From NCBI GenBank assembly GCA_947568835.1, contig OX387602.1:13877021-13941020 (forward strand): a DNA stretch of 64,000 nt. The letters run 5' to 3'. How positions within the stretch are numbered: the stretch's first letter is position 1; every line of letters starts with the position of its first letter. Source of the stretch: Protonemura montana (lineage: Eukaryota; Arthropoda; Insecta; Plecoptera; Nemouridae). Below the pieces are notes generated by a model. The model did no database searches. It was not told the DNA's origin and saw only the letters and a program-made list of their open reading frames with translations. Positions 13,496 through 26,463 of this stretch are shown piece by piece. The position numbers were made by a program, and so were the translations under genes.

Positions 13496-13549
13496 CTCAG
13501 TAGTGCTGCAATTGTGGCCGTCAACTATGCAAGCAGATCTATCCTTCAT
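13496..13549 (-). CDS. Orange-domain-like protein, exon 1 with start codon
   Basis: This exon encodes residues 1-18 (MKDRSACIVDGHNCSTTE) and ends with a consensus donor, GAG|gtgagt, in phase 0. The start is well supported: between the putative initiator at 13827 and this ATG there are 278 bases on the minus strand with no other ATG. The context GTCAAGATGA has an A at -3, favourable for initiation. There is no hydrophobic signal segment, so the product should be cytoplasmic or nuclear. Confidence 0.75.
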
Positions 13550-13827
13550 CTTGACGTCTTTTCAAAACTGACGGCGATAAAGAGTAAGACAATTTTCTTC
13601 CAAGATTGATTAAAATTGTTCACACACAAAAAATTCACTCAAACACTACAAAAAAAGTCTCCGTAAATAAAAACTCGCACACAAGCTTAAAAAAAGCAAG
13701 TGTTACAAGGAGAGATTGAAGCACAAAATGTTGAGCACGACAGTTTACGCGGAAAGCACCTGACTTGAGTTGTAGATCTGAGGTGCAAAACGCACTTTCT
13801 CTGACGGAGGTTGGTAAGAGACTAACT
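13550..13827 (-). other. Putative 5' untranslated leader of the Orange-like gene
   Basis: Read on the minus strand, 278 bases run from the putative start site to the start codon. The leader contains no ATG, which is unlikely by chance in AT-rich DNA of this length and suggests selection as a leader. No intron is obvious in it. Confidence 0.55.
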
Positions 13828-13829
13828 GA
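13823..13829 (-). promoter_or_regulatory. Initiator (TCAGTT) and putative TSS
   Basis: On the minus strand, CCTCAGTTAGTC contains the arthropod initiator TCAGTT with the +1 A at 13827. Positions +28 to +32 read AGAAA, a four-of-five match to the DPE RGWYV. No TATA box is seen near -30. This fits a TATA-less Inr/DPE promoter of the kind described in Drosophila; it is inferred from sequence only. Confidence 0.45.
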
Positions 13830-13939
13830 GGCGCCCGCATGTGCCCGTAGAATGATCGCCTTCATCTAAACCGAGTCTCTCCAGACTTCGCGCTCGGTGT
13901 TCTAGCCGGCACGTTCGACCAATCCGGTGGCTTGCATGT

Positions 13940-13949
13940 GTGACGTCAC
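13940..13949. promoter_or_regulatory. Palindromic CRE (GTGACGTCAC)
   Basis: A perfect 10-base palindrome contains TGACGTCA, the full cAMP-response element bound by CREB/ATF bZIP proteins. It lies about 115 bases upstream of the putative start site, a usual position for a functional CRE. The surrounding 13860-13980 stretch is more GC-rich than its neighbourhood. Confidence 0.5.
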
Positions 13950-16900
13950 TTCGTATACCTGCGCGGAGGAAATATCGACAGAGACGAGTTTTTGTCGATT
14001 AATTTATTCGGTTTTGTTGTCTTTTTATCCGTCTCCCTTGATTTCCATCCCTTATCTCTCGCCGTGGCTTACAAAGAAGTAAAAAATGCTTGCCGCAAGG
14101 GGATTAATAATAGGGCCTATATCAGATTATTTTTTTATTCAAATTAGATTTCATTCCTGAATGTTTTCAATTTCAGTTTTTCGGAGTATTTTTTTTTCAT
14201 AAAATACTGTAAACACGATTAGAAGTTTAAGTATGTATCCTAACTTCTTGAAGAACCGTCTGTTTTTCATTGGATAATCTAATTTAACCTTAACCCTAAT
14301 AATAGGAAAGTGCTAGTTAAATATATAATATTATCATTAGACAGCATAGTAATTTTATCCAAATAAACCAATGTATGGCCCAACTTAATTATTGTTTACA
14401 TCCATAGGAATTTCGGTAATAAAAACGCTGAAAAAATAATATGTAATCTACCTGTAATCATAAATAATATAAACACAAAATAGTATTGACTCCAAAATCT
14501 AAATATAATCACCTCACCACCAACGATTCCATGAACGGGGCTAATCTTGTCAAGGGCCATCGAGGACTAGCGACCAAGAAAAGAAACCAGTCGCCGCTAC
14601 AGATGAAAATCATCAGAAAGTAACGAGTGCTTGAGCAATTAATGCAGGCTGGTCGACCTTTGCAATATACACCTGCCAACCATGTCTGCCTATAGTATGG
14701 GTATCTGCCGTCGCTATTACCTACATCTTTACCACCGATACTGGCTGGCCACCTTCTGCATGAACAATCCACTTCCGGAGTTGGCATACTCCATAGATTG
14801 AACCCCACAGCATGCTATTATACGCGCGTTAATTATAATGATCTTCAGCGCAAATGCATCTATTATTCTTCGGCTAGAAATAGAACAATCATCCAGAAGT
14901 ATCCTTGAAAATTGTATAATAATGGTGAATTTTTTGAATCTCAAATGAGACACTGCTGAAATGCCGGTTTTAGCAGCTTGTGCAGCCATGGTATTTCTCC
15001 GTTATACGGGCGCTAGAAAGTTGCTTGCCGTTCGAAAATCGGCAGGTTTTTGACAGAAAAATATGTGTATATTCCAAAATGTCCCAAAACTAGATTAACC
15101 TGAACATTTGTGCAAACATGACCACGTTTGCCGATAATATATTGGCAGGTCTTACATTTAATGTTGATCCTAATTAACAGTTTTAACACCATCTGAGGCA
15201 TACAGCTGCCCATGTCCATAGAGGTTGGTCAATATATTTTGAAATAAAGTGTATGTCAAAGGGCAGATTAAAAATCACTGGCATATTATTTTTCAAGGAT
15301 ATCTCTTTATTCGAGTGTTGTAAGGTCACTGAGTTTTTTTTTTTTTTTAATGATGGACTACCTTTCCAATTAGATATTGAGATTTTAAATTTTAATCGTT
15401 TCAAGCATAACTTGAATCACTTCTATCACATAGCTGTAAGACTAAACGTCCAAGAAATGGTATATATACATTATATTGGAGCTGATTTAACCTTTCGCGT
15501 CCTGTAATAAATTGACATCGCTACAACCAGGAAAATAACTGAAGAAATCGTGACAAAATTAGACAAAAATCTTCTTAATCACAACCAAAACTGACAAAAA
15601 TATGAATAAAAATAACAACATACACCAACTGACCCAACCGGAGGCGCCAACACATTTTTTCCTCGTCGTTTAACAAAACGCGATAAACATAAAGGGTCCC
15701 ATCAGCATAATCATTCGAATAAAAAGTACCCTTTCGCCGTGTGAGTCCAAGGAATTGACAAATTTGCTTGTCTCTTCGTGTTCCTGGTAAGCTGTCGTCG
15801 CAACCTCATCATAAAAGACAAGACATTTCTAATGTACCCGCTACAGCACGGCGCGGGAGACGAGCTCTTACGTCTTCATCATCATGGCATGGACCACCAA
15901 CAAGATCATGTCCTGACTCCAGGGTACATCATCACTCACACGTCTGCACCAAAGTGCCCATGCTCAGAGTCGAATGCACCTCCTCGCAAGAGGGAGTATA
16001 ATATGTTTTATGCAGAATGTGACGAGTTATCATTTATCAAGTCATACCACGGTAACACAAATTCCCTTTCCTACACACATATATATAATGACATTGTGTT
16101 GCTTCGGTGATGTGAATTTCGCTTTGGAATTGTGTGGGTGCAACATACTCGATTAAACATATACTGATAATGGAACACATTTGATGTTCATGCTTTAAAT
16201 TTTAATTAAAGTGTTTACAAGGAATTGCTGGATGGTTATTGTTTTGTGATTGTAGCATGCATCACACATATAATACGTTATAGGTATTCAAACATATAGC
16301 AATGACTAAGAATTTAAGAACACCTGACGTAAGGTATGGTGAACTACAGTGGTTTTTGACGACACTTGAAATATGCGCAATATTCAAGTACCTATACTTA
16401 AAGATCCTCAAAATTCGGCTCGTTGCATTCCTGGGCGAAGCAACGATATCGTGAGATTCACCATCGTTTGCCACCGAAGTGGATGACCCACGGTCTTCAT
16501 AATCAAGTGGTAATCAGCAGTTGTGCCCGGATTTTTTGCCCAGAATTGCACCGGACAGCGGCATACATACCGGCCCATAGGTATATAAAACTAGACGCAG
16601 GATCGTTATCGCTCTCATCTCGTATTATGTTTACACAAGTTACTATAATAAAAGGCAGCAAGCAATGCATTGCGGTTGGCCAAAAAGAAAGAGTTGTCAA
16701 TTTCATTCGAGTCGGATTCACAGACACAACGATTAGTTAACAGCGATTTTAATCTGTACCAAGCACATCATACAACATCATATTTTCATAGACTTTTTTG
16801 ACCGGTCATTAATTTTTGTATACTTTTTTTGTTAGTTTCGGATACGAGTTTTTAATAATAGCGCACGTCAGTGTAATAATTTCATCTCGCGAATTAATCG

Positions 16901-19900
16901 TATGGGTGCCTAATGATGACACTCTCATCAGTTCACGTCGCGGTAGATTTTCCCCGAAAGATTTAGTAAAACCTGTGCAAATCCAAGGGACGCTTCGAAA
17001 ATTCAAATAAGACTGTTTTATAGGTCCCCTGAAATTTTTCTCCCAACCACAGTCCCGACTTTATCCAGCCTGATTCAAAATCATATCTGACGTCGGCGAT
17101 GATAATCTTAGAGGCACCCGTAAAACATTTACACAAACCGCAAAACAAACGCTATCAGATTAATTCAATTCGATTCCTGGATCTGTTTCCTTTGTTTCTT
17201 CGATTTATCAATACGATAAAGTAATGATTCCGTACAAAACTTTACACCGGGCATGTTAATGTTAAGATGTTCGTGTCGAACGACAGGATAATTTTATCTG
17301 TTTGTAACAAGAACATGGGGTCACTCGCTGGCGATACGCATCTAAAACTATATTCGACCAGAGTCCCGCTGGAGATTCCTTATCTTGGTGTCCAACCGCA
17401 CCAAGATCTTGGTATTTTAGATCTTGAGATGGCGCTCGTATACCCTTGGAGCTCGAGGACCCTCTCTAAGGGGTTACTTTTGGGCGAAAAACGACCGCTG
17501 GCTACCCAGCGAGTAAATAGAGAATTGATACAAGTGTTTTGACACCGGTCATCCCAATAGCTATCGCGGTCTTATCTTCATAGACGATTTCACTTCATTT
17601 TAAAGATTTCCCCGAAGCATTCTTGAATAACCGTGGCCTAGCATCAACATTTCACTTGGAATTGGTCGAGAAAATGAAATGATGGTTCTATTCTAGCGCT
17701 GCCCATAAGTATCGACGGGATGCGAATTTTTCATATTGTTGTGTTTATTTCGCATCATCAAATCTGGCATTCTTTGCATTGTGAAAAAAAACTGTCCCTT
17801 TTCAACGTTCAAACGAATTTTGTTTTATTGCCATAAAAAAGATGTCTAATCGGCATGAAAATGTTCCAGGAAATATAAAGTCGACTCTAAATCAGTAAGA
17901 AAAGCGGAATCCTGTGCCTCGAACAGTGTAGAACAAGATAGCAAGGCAAAAAAACGGCGCCCATAACCTTACGTTTCTCAATAACAGTGATTAAACGATA
18001 AATCTACAGTAATTAAGCTCCTAAAAGTTGATCGATACATAACAGAAATCTGTAAAACCAGAAAACGTCAGCAACGTAAGCTTGAAAACTGGAAAGGTAA
18101 TTTATTTTCTAGCTACACACCGCAGGAGAAGCAAACAGCTAATTCTTCTTCATTCCATTACATGGCTGGGTGCCTCAACACGTATTGGATTTCGGTAACC
18201 AGTTTCTCATTTACAATTCGCGCGACGCAAAGTGATATGACACATCTTTTCAGCTACGGCGCTGTAAAACATGGTATTGATGGTGGACGGATAGCACAGT
18301 TGTATCGTCATCTAGTCCCCGATCGCTGATTGGTTTCACCGATACACAGCCAAGTGGTTTGCCCTATTCACATTTGACAATGGACTAGTGGTCAGCAACA
18401 GATCTCTATCTCTCATGGTTGGACAGCAACGATAGCCTGGGTTACAGTAACGCATTGGACAAATACGAATTCACCACAGGCTCAACAACAAGCTATTTCA
18501 CAAGGTGCAAGTGCTAGGTGCTACAACTTCAATTCAAGCGCATAATATTAATCTTTATACGTATATGGAAGTAGAACCAGTAAAAGCGAAAGCGAGGAAT
18601 AAATCTAATGCTAATTTTTGAAAAGGTGCGAATTTTTATCTGTACCTTTGGTCACTGGTTTTATTTGTTAGTGCAAGCCCCCCCGATGGACAACTTTTTG
18701 CTCGCATTTATGTTGCAACTTGCTGGATCTAGAGTTAAATACAATTTTATCGTGTGTCTGATCCGGATGTTCAAGTTACGTACCCTGTTTGTATAATCAA
18801 GTCTGCTCTTTACTCTGGTGAGGGGATTCTTTATTTGCGGTTAGCCACGGTCAATTTATTGTTAGAGAAGCTTTATTTTCCTCAAAGATCTTTACAAGAT
18901 CTCGCGGAAGAAATGCAATATGAGGGTAGACCGACGAAGAATTGAATTCTTTTCTCCGCGCTTATCCAAAGTTGCAACAGAGTTCACAATCTCTATTCTC
19001 TTTCTTGGTTTTTATTTACGTGTGTATCAAACAAGACTCGGAAAGTGTCAATATTTGGCAAAGCGCCGCAACGAAACAGCGTGCTGTTCGCCCAACATTA
19101 ATACCACTAAATTCTCATTTCGTAGTTTTCTAGATGGTGAACATTGTACATAACCCGGGCCACAATGTTCTGTCAACGTGGCCCAAATCCTTTGCAAACA
19201 TTATTGAGGATGGCAGCCATACATAGCCCATGTTTGAACTAAAGAGAACACATTATAATATTTTTACAGAATTTTATACTTAAAGCCTTGGTGTGGAATC
19301 TTGAATAAGTGCATGGGATTCTTGCCAATCTTACTGAAAGTACACACGTTGCGCTATAAAATCAAAAGATATATCTGCATTGTGGTGCGGAGGTTGTGGT
19401 AGTTTAGACGGGATCATAAAATGTTAAGTGTGTCTCTTATCGTTACGGTTATTCCGTTCATTACTTTCTTCAATGTTGGGAATCTACAATATCTATTCTT
19501 GAATGGTTATTGATATTCTTGGTAGTTAGTTGGATCGACCACGTAAGTCGTAAAGGATGACAATCTAATAACAAACGAGTGTTACATGAGAATATTTCCT
19601 GAACATCCACTTTTGAACTTTGGAGTTACTAGCGCAACCAAGCTGTAAAACGACGAACTTAGTCTTATCGACATTGTCTGCAAGTCACTGACATTTCAGC
19701 CGCTGCAGCGCTACATGCAACCTTGGTAGATGACAGCCAGCAGCATGGAATATGTGTAGCGGTACTACTTTACAAGGAATCGTTTCGAGGTAGCTCAACT
19801 TAGACAAAGATAACAAACCGAAGTGAAATCGACTAGATAAAACAGTCTAATTGAAACACATTCCAAATATTGAGCCAGCTCAACGAAAATCAAATGAAAA

Positions 19901-21570
19901 AAGACAGAGATTAGAAGAAAAAAAAGCCATAGATTTCCAAGAGCGGCAAAAATTTGCATAGAATGCGTATCTTATCTCATGAAATGTCTATCCCAGAGGG
20001 TCGACCTCAAATACAAAAAGAAGCGCGCCAACATTCCAGCCATCCGCGACGCGTCGTAACGTGACTGCAGCGTCGGCGTCGCTTGGGGCGTTACGCCGAC
20101 GTCGTTGTGAACGCATCGGAAGTGCTGGTCTGGCGCTGGCGACGTTGGGTATGCCAAAAGACAGAGCCGTCGTCAGGGTTTTGAACGCCTACATACGGGG
20201 GCTACATCGTTAATCGGTGTAAGAATCAAGGAAACCGGGTTTACCACGATAACTTGACGTGGAAAGCGATGAGCATGGTTTTAGGGAAATTACAACTTGT
20301 TTGGAAAATGGTTTCATGACTTTTGACGATGGAACTTTCTTCTTTGCGATGTTTCATCGCGGAAAAGCAATAACTTATAGGGTGTACTATCACTGCAGAC
20401 TTTAACAATGGCATTGATAAATCAAAACGTTATCCATTGTGTGTGTGCGCGAGTGTTTTTTTTTTTTAGGTAGCCTTAAAGCTGAATACACAAGCATGGA
20501 AAATAACCATGCAAAAATGTTACTGGACGCTTTACTTAAAGCGCAATCAAGCCTTTAGTTTAGATTTCCACCTTTCGAGCCTTTTAATTGATTGCCGAGT
20601 GGAGATGGAAAAAGTTTCTTAAATACCTACTTGGGTTTAATGAGAATTTATGTTACCACCGATAAGAAGTAGGCCATTACAGTCACCGAAGTTACCAGAG
20701 AAGTTCAGTTGATCCTAGTTAAAAAAAGGAATGTGAAAAGGATCAAGTTCACGCATTTCCCTACGAATTTAAAAACTTTTTTGCCAAGTAAGTATGAAAA
20801 CATTCACTGGCTTTTTCCAAAGGACCCTTTCCTTTTATACAGAGCGATGACAGCAAAAATGTTGAGCATATCCAGTCCATCGTCCTAGAAATAGCACCCC
20901 GGGCGCAACATCTGGCTATCCTGAAAGTGATGGGTGCACAGCTATGATACAGCATCCTTAACTCAAGATAAGGAAAGTGAATCCAGAGCAGACCGGCCAG
21001 AGCTACAAGGATCTCGATAATCCTGGTTAAGGCACTTTGGCAACGCACTTAATTCTGCGGAAAAATCTATAAATTGATTCCAATAGAACGATTCCATTCC
21101 ACATCGACAGAACCCTGCCAGATTTTCGGTTTCGCTCGTTATTTATGGATAGCAGATCGCCTCACGAATTTCGCGAAGGGAATCGATGTAGAGTGTAACA
21201 ACAATTTGGTCTGCAAGTTTAATGGTAAGATTCTCCAAAGACAGCAGACCGTGCAATCCAGTGCGTATTCATAATATTATTGAAATCGGTCATGCCGCAC
21301 TCGGATAAATGGATTGCGCTAATAAACTAATTCGTGTGCGGCAACTGTAACGCAGAGAACTAACATTAAAACAGATATGTTGGACCATCGGACCCTTGTC
21401 ATGTTAGGTAAATCAACCGGCATCCACAAAGCTCCCTATTAAAGTAGATTGCTCAAGCCTGCACTGCAATTTCATTGTGTGATAAACTAATTTTCGATTG
21501 ATGAAATTATCTCCGTTCTATAACTTGGCTGTGGCACATGGCGTCCTTTCTGACAATGATAACATTTAGT
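13950..21570. other. Intergenic region, no recognised gene
   Basis: This is AT-rich sequence without a recognisable exon. One GC-rich island at about 20010-20155 is open in several frames and contains a gcgtcggcgt / acgccgacgt near-inverted repeat; it may be a conserved exon or a degenerate GC-rich repeat. Open frames elsewhere, including the 110-codon one at 15778-16110, show no domain. Confidence 0.5.
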
Positions 21571-22101
21571 AGCACCATTGAGTTTATATGTTTAGGCACA
21601 ACGTTGATGTTGAACTTTCTGCGGAGCAAACTAACCTCCAACACGTGATTCCGCTGGTTACTTCTCGATGGTGCTTGCGGTCGACCTTTTTAATAAACCC
21701 TGATAATTAAAAATTTACTACTGAAATAACGAAAGTGTTTTATTATTATTATTATTATTATTTGTATTATGGCTCTGAATGTTATATATATTGCTGTTTA
21801 CAAATTGTTAAAACAACGTTTTTGTTAAAAACAATAATTAAAGAAGATTAAAAAATTAAAAACATTTACACCAATCGTTGAGGTTAGTATTATAATAAAG
21901 ATAAATTGATTGTAAACCGGTATCAACCGGTAATCTGCGAGAAATAACGGAATTAAGTTTCTCAACATTAAAAACGACGGTGACTCCATCTGGACCAAAC
22001 ATTTTTGTCGTTAAAGTAGACATTTGGCGGCCATGTATGGCGCAGACAGATTAAGTTAGCGTTGGGTCTCTGACTAAACCTATAAACTCAATGGCAGCAC
22101 T
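21571..22101 (+). mobile_element. MITE-like inverted-repeat element, copy 1
   Basis: This element of about 530 bp has terminal inverted repeats of roughly 45 bases. The left end reads CACCATTGAGTTTATATG followed by AACGTTGATGTTGAAC; the right end carries the reverse complement of a close relative (AGCGTTGGGTCTCTGAC ... TATAAACTCAATGG). The interior has an (ATT)n run, the motif TAATCTGCGAGAAATAACG and, near the right end, ATTTGGCGGCCAT. It has no coding capacity, so it would be a non-autonomous DNA element. Four related copies lie at 41690, 59545, 62150 and 62795. Confidence 0.65.
21740..21763. repeat. (ATT)n microsatellite
   Basis: About seven ATT units lie within the interior of inverted-repeat element copy 1. 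Confidence 0.9.
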
Positions 22102-22785
22102 TCTCAGCAGCGTATTTTGGCTTGCTCGTCGATTGCTGTAAAATTGCGTCTGTGCAATACAGTCTTGGCAAGACGCTCGGTCGTTAAACTTTATTCTTAT
22201 TTTGGAAATTTATCTTATAGCGTGGCAAAAATGCTAAAAATGCTATGCGTATACACAAGTGATAAAAGTAAAATATTATGGGGTTGCAACCCTCATTTTC
22301 CAACAAAGATCACAATTTAATATAATGGAAAGTGCTTCTAAATCGTGCCTATTAGCAAAACGATTCGAAAAATACGCACCTGTTCTTTGAATTGGCTTGG
22401 GTGGCTCGATTGGTAGTTCACATTTCAGTTGGGGGTTATGCAATCTAAGAAAAGTTTCCATTTAAAGAAAATAGTCTGCTTAGCATTATTTCATCATGAG
22501 AGGAAACTAACCTCAGCGAAAAGTTTCTAAACTTACATACCATGCCATCGTCCAGCTCGAGGCAATTTGGTTAAGTTTGTAAGTTGTACGTTCAGATTTG
22601 CAGGCTGCACACCCAATTTAAATCCTCAGTTGACCAGTGGCCGGAAGCTTAGACCGAAACACGTTACACAAGATATTCCAGAAAATTCAGTTAACTTAAA
22701 ACGTACAAGCAGCTATATCTTAGGCTATAAACTTCTTTATGTTAACAACTATTAGTTGGTGAACTTTAATTGGTGCAAAGAATGG

Positions 22786-22786
<1 letters not shown>

Positions 22787-22819
<33 letters not shown>
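22787..22819. repeat. Poly-G homopolymer (33 bases)
   Basis: An uninterrupted run of G, the longest homopolymer in the window. It can form a G-quadruplex and its exact length may be unreliable. Confidence 0.95.
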
Positions 22820-22820
<1 letters not shown>

Positions 22821-24886
22821 TTAACGGACGACTAATACCTCGTGCAACGCTGAACGATTACTTTCCTGAACGAAAGTCTAATTGTGGGTAGTCGCTGTTC
22901 CATCGGCCAGTGACTAATTTTTGTTCGGACTTCGTCCAGTCTAAACAAACATTAGTACTTTTTGCACTGAATTAGAAAATATGTAGATATCAGTCCAGTG
23001 TACTTCATCTAAATAAACCTTTAGACTTTCTTCCTTTCAGTGAACCAACGACTAGGAGAATTTTAGGGGCAGTTCCAGGTGTAGTTTTGTGGGATTTGCG
23101 AGCTGGATTAGCGTCTAAAATCTGTTAGACGCACTTCCAGTTGAACAAGAACCCAAGACAGAATGTTGAAGACCAAGTGAGGGGAAACTATAGGCTCCGC
23201 GATCGCAATCTGAGAAGTTGTAGATGAGTGCAGCTAATTTTATTTTATTCTTAATTTCTTAATTTTTCCGGGAATTTGCTGCTCGTACTTCATTTGGTTC
23301 TTTTGGGTTAACCAGAAACTTCTTCAAATTCGTACTGTAAAACAATTTACACAAATTGCAAAATATAGCAATGTGTCAGGATATTTTTGATAAGATTCCG
23401 ATAAAAAAATTGCTGACAATTCTCGTAAGTTTAGATTGGTTAGAAAACTTTCGGACCAATGTTTTCAAGAATCGCAGGGATACTGAACATTAATCAGAGC
23501 AGCCGTTTGGCCAGTCGAGTTCAAACAACCACACGCACGGCTCTTTTAAAGGTTGTGAAATGATCAATTATGATATAGCCATACTTCAAAACAATCTGTA
23601 AACACCGGAAAACCAAATGCCACATACTTTTGCAACTGGTTACGGTAGTAACCTCTGGAAAGCACTCGCGCTAAGAGGTAAAGCAGACAATAAGTCGAGA
23701 GAAACAAAAATCACTGAAGATTTATTTTTGATTTTAAGACCCAGTATTCATGGAAGATGTATTCATTTTGCTTGTATTAAATAGATGCATACATATTAAT
23801 TAAATAATGAACATATTTTAAAAGTACTCTGCCATTTCTTTGCAGTCCAATTAACCAGTTAAATCAGCGTAGTTCATCATTTTTACAAAGATGAGACCAA
23901 GCCACCGAGCACACTATTTTTGTATTCTGGAAGTTACCATCACAACATTTCTAGAATTTGTAATTGTACTTACCGGAACGCACCAAGATCTCCAAAGTCC
24001 AATAGGGAAAACACGCACTCGCATAGACCACACGAAATCATTATTATAAAATAACTGGAGAAAACAACATGCGAATAAGTTTTAACAAAATACCTTCACT
24101 GTCTATTCACTGTATTCATAAAATGGTCAATGATATCACTAGACACTTGACACAACTTCAACTCACTAGACGAGCTCAGAAACTGACGGTTAAAATTGTT
24201 CATCCTACCGTGAATCTCGGTAACTAACCATAAATGGAAGTCTGGTATGAATAGTACCTACTCGTTCAAACTAGGGTACCAAATATCAACCCTACCTCTC
24301 CCACACACCTACCTCTCAGAATTTAATTACCCAGTTTGATTAACGATTTACCTACCAAAAACAAACATAACTATTGAAGGCTCTGTAGATTGCAGAGAAT
24401 TCATATGTATTATTTGCAAGCAAATAATAAACTTGCGGTTAGGGGCTAAATAACAATAATTGATTTTAATCTGCCGAATAGGTATTGTGCTGAATATGAG
24501 TTTAGCTGTGCATTTGATGTCTGGAAAGGGGATGGTTGCATCTCAAATTAACATGGCGTTCTAAGGTAACGGGATATAAGACAGTAATTTAACCATTTAG
24601 AGTGCACGGAAATGCTTGGAAACGTGAGCCAAAAATGCGGATTGGTTGGTTTCTTGATTAAGTATATTATTTTCCAAAGAGAACTTTTCTTACTTGCATG
24701 GTTTTCATACTCACGAAGCAAGATAAGCTTCCATACAGATTGTGATTCAAGCGTACAGTAGTTTATTTGACTAAAACAGAAAATAGCATATGACATAAAC
24801 CATTCAACTACAAAGCACCGAGTATTTTGTACAGGTAAACTAACAGTTTTTTAAATGCTCTATAGTAATGCCTACATTTACAACAA

Positions 24887-24975
24887 CATGATGTACATCA
24901 TGATGTCTATCATGTACTTTGTACGTGTACTTTGCACATCACGTTATACATGATATGTACAACACGATGTTTACG
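24887..24975. repeat. Cluster of ATGTACAT-type palindromes
   Basis: The perfect 16-base palindrome CATGATGTACATCATG (24887-24902) is followed by degenerate variants (tatcatgtac, tacatgatatgtac) up to about 24975. It is probably a degenerate low-complexity repeat. Confidence 0.5.
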
Positions 24976-26463
24976 AAATTAATTTTTCTTTTATGTTAAC
25001 ATATTTTGAAACTTGAAGATCCAAAATTTTGTTTAGTGAATGGAATGCTCTAGTATAGTATATTATTTTTTAACATCACAATAATGGTTCGCTCTTCACG
25101 AAAACCATTTTATCGAGGGAATTCTTGATACACAAATGCACCCCAAAAAATAACACATAGAGAACCTATAAGATCAACTTTAATAGATGTTAGATTGCGG
25201 TATCATAGCGTGTGGGGACATTAAGATCTTTGATGAAAATATACTAGCTAAATAGAAGACGAACCCATTTCCTTGTGAAAGCGGTTTTTTTGGCAACCCT
25301 TCAAAATGTCCTCATGGAAAGTGTTTTTTTTTCAATTTGTTTTATCACACTTACATCTCGTAGATCACTAAGATGGAGAATACTCACCCCCACACACACA
25401 CTCACATACGTAGACCAATCCTAAATTAAACCTGACTTGCACGGAGCACACCATTTCCAGCCTCCTTGCATCTGACACATCTAACTAAATAGATGCGATA
25501 TATTATGTAGAACTGTAGGAACCATTTACTTGTAAACGACAATGATAAATAATTGAACGTTTGCTTTCATCATATAATCACTTCCCTAAATTTGGCCAGT
25601 ACAGATTGGCACTTCGATTGTAACTAACCTTCAATTGCATCCAGTGGTAAATCTAGATATTGACATCGATACATAACATTATCTTGGCATGTTGACATAT
25701 ATTGAACATAAAACACAAGCAGATGTTGATTTAATTAGAAATCTGCATTACGCAAGTCAATATCGGGCCTGCATGCGCATTGGTTCGTATGATCGCTCAA
25801 TTTGCTGGCAAATACGCAAACTGTGCCTGTGCATGGGCACCAACTGTACAAACCGAGAAGATGTGTTGACGGCTGGTTAGCAAACGGGAACATTCAAGAG
25901 TCAACACTCTAGCAGGGTTCATTTCCTGCTATAACCACTTAACCAGCTTTAATTCACGATTACAAGGTATGACTTAATTTTTCAAGAAGTGATACAGACA
26001 GCTGACTTTGTGATCAATTATCATTTAACCATAACCCAGTATGAATCTATCTCACCCCTAAGAATAAAAAAAATCATAATGGTTCGCAAAATGGCCACAG
26101 AAATACAGCTTACCTCATTAATCCACAAAAATACCTCCGGAATGGCAAAACTTAATGTCAGATATGTTTACTTACTTAGACTTGTACATCCCACTAAATA
26201 CCCAAACAAGTTTTAGAAGGTTCAGGAAGTTCAGTAGCAAGTTCAGGAATAATCTTTGAGAGGTAAAAGTCCTCCGGTGGCCGTTAAGAGAACACGCTCA
26301 GGATGTTGATTTTATCACTTTATAGGCTGCTTCATAACATCACTCGAGGTAAGCCGGGAGCCATGACGTTTTAGAAGATCTCGTCTGCTTCCTGATGCTT
26401 GCTTTGCCGGAAGTGCCGATTATCGGCGGTGGAGTTATTACTCGCCCCTCCAGTACGCCACCT

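Larger units (their letters stand above)
22102..26463. other. Intergenic region downstream of the CCHamide receptor
   Basis: No exon is recognised. The region includes a long poly-G run, a cluster of TACATGAT-type palindromes (24887-24975) and short CA-rich repeats near 25391. The receptor's 3' untranslated region must lie at the right end, but I see no clear polyadenylation signal close to its stop codon. Confidence 0.5.
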
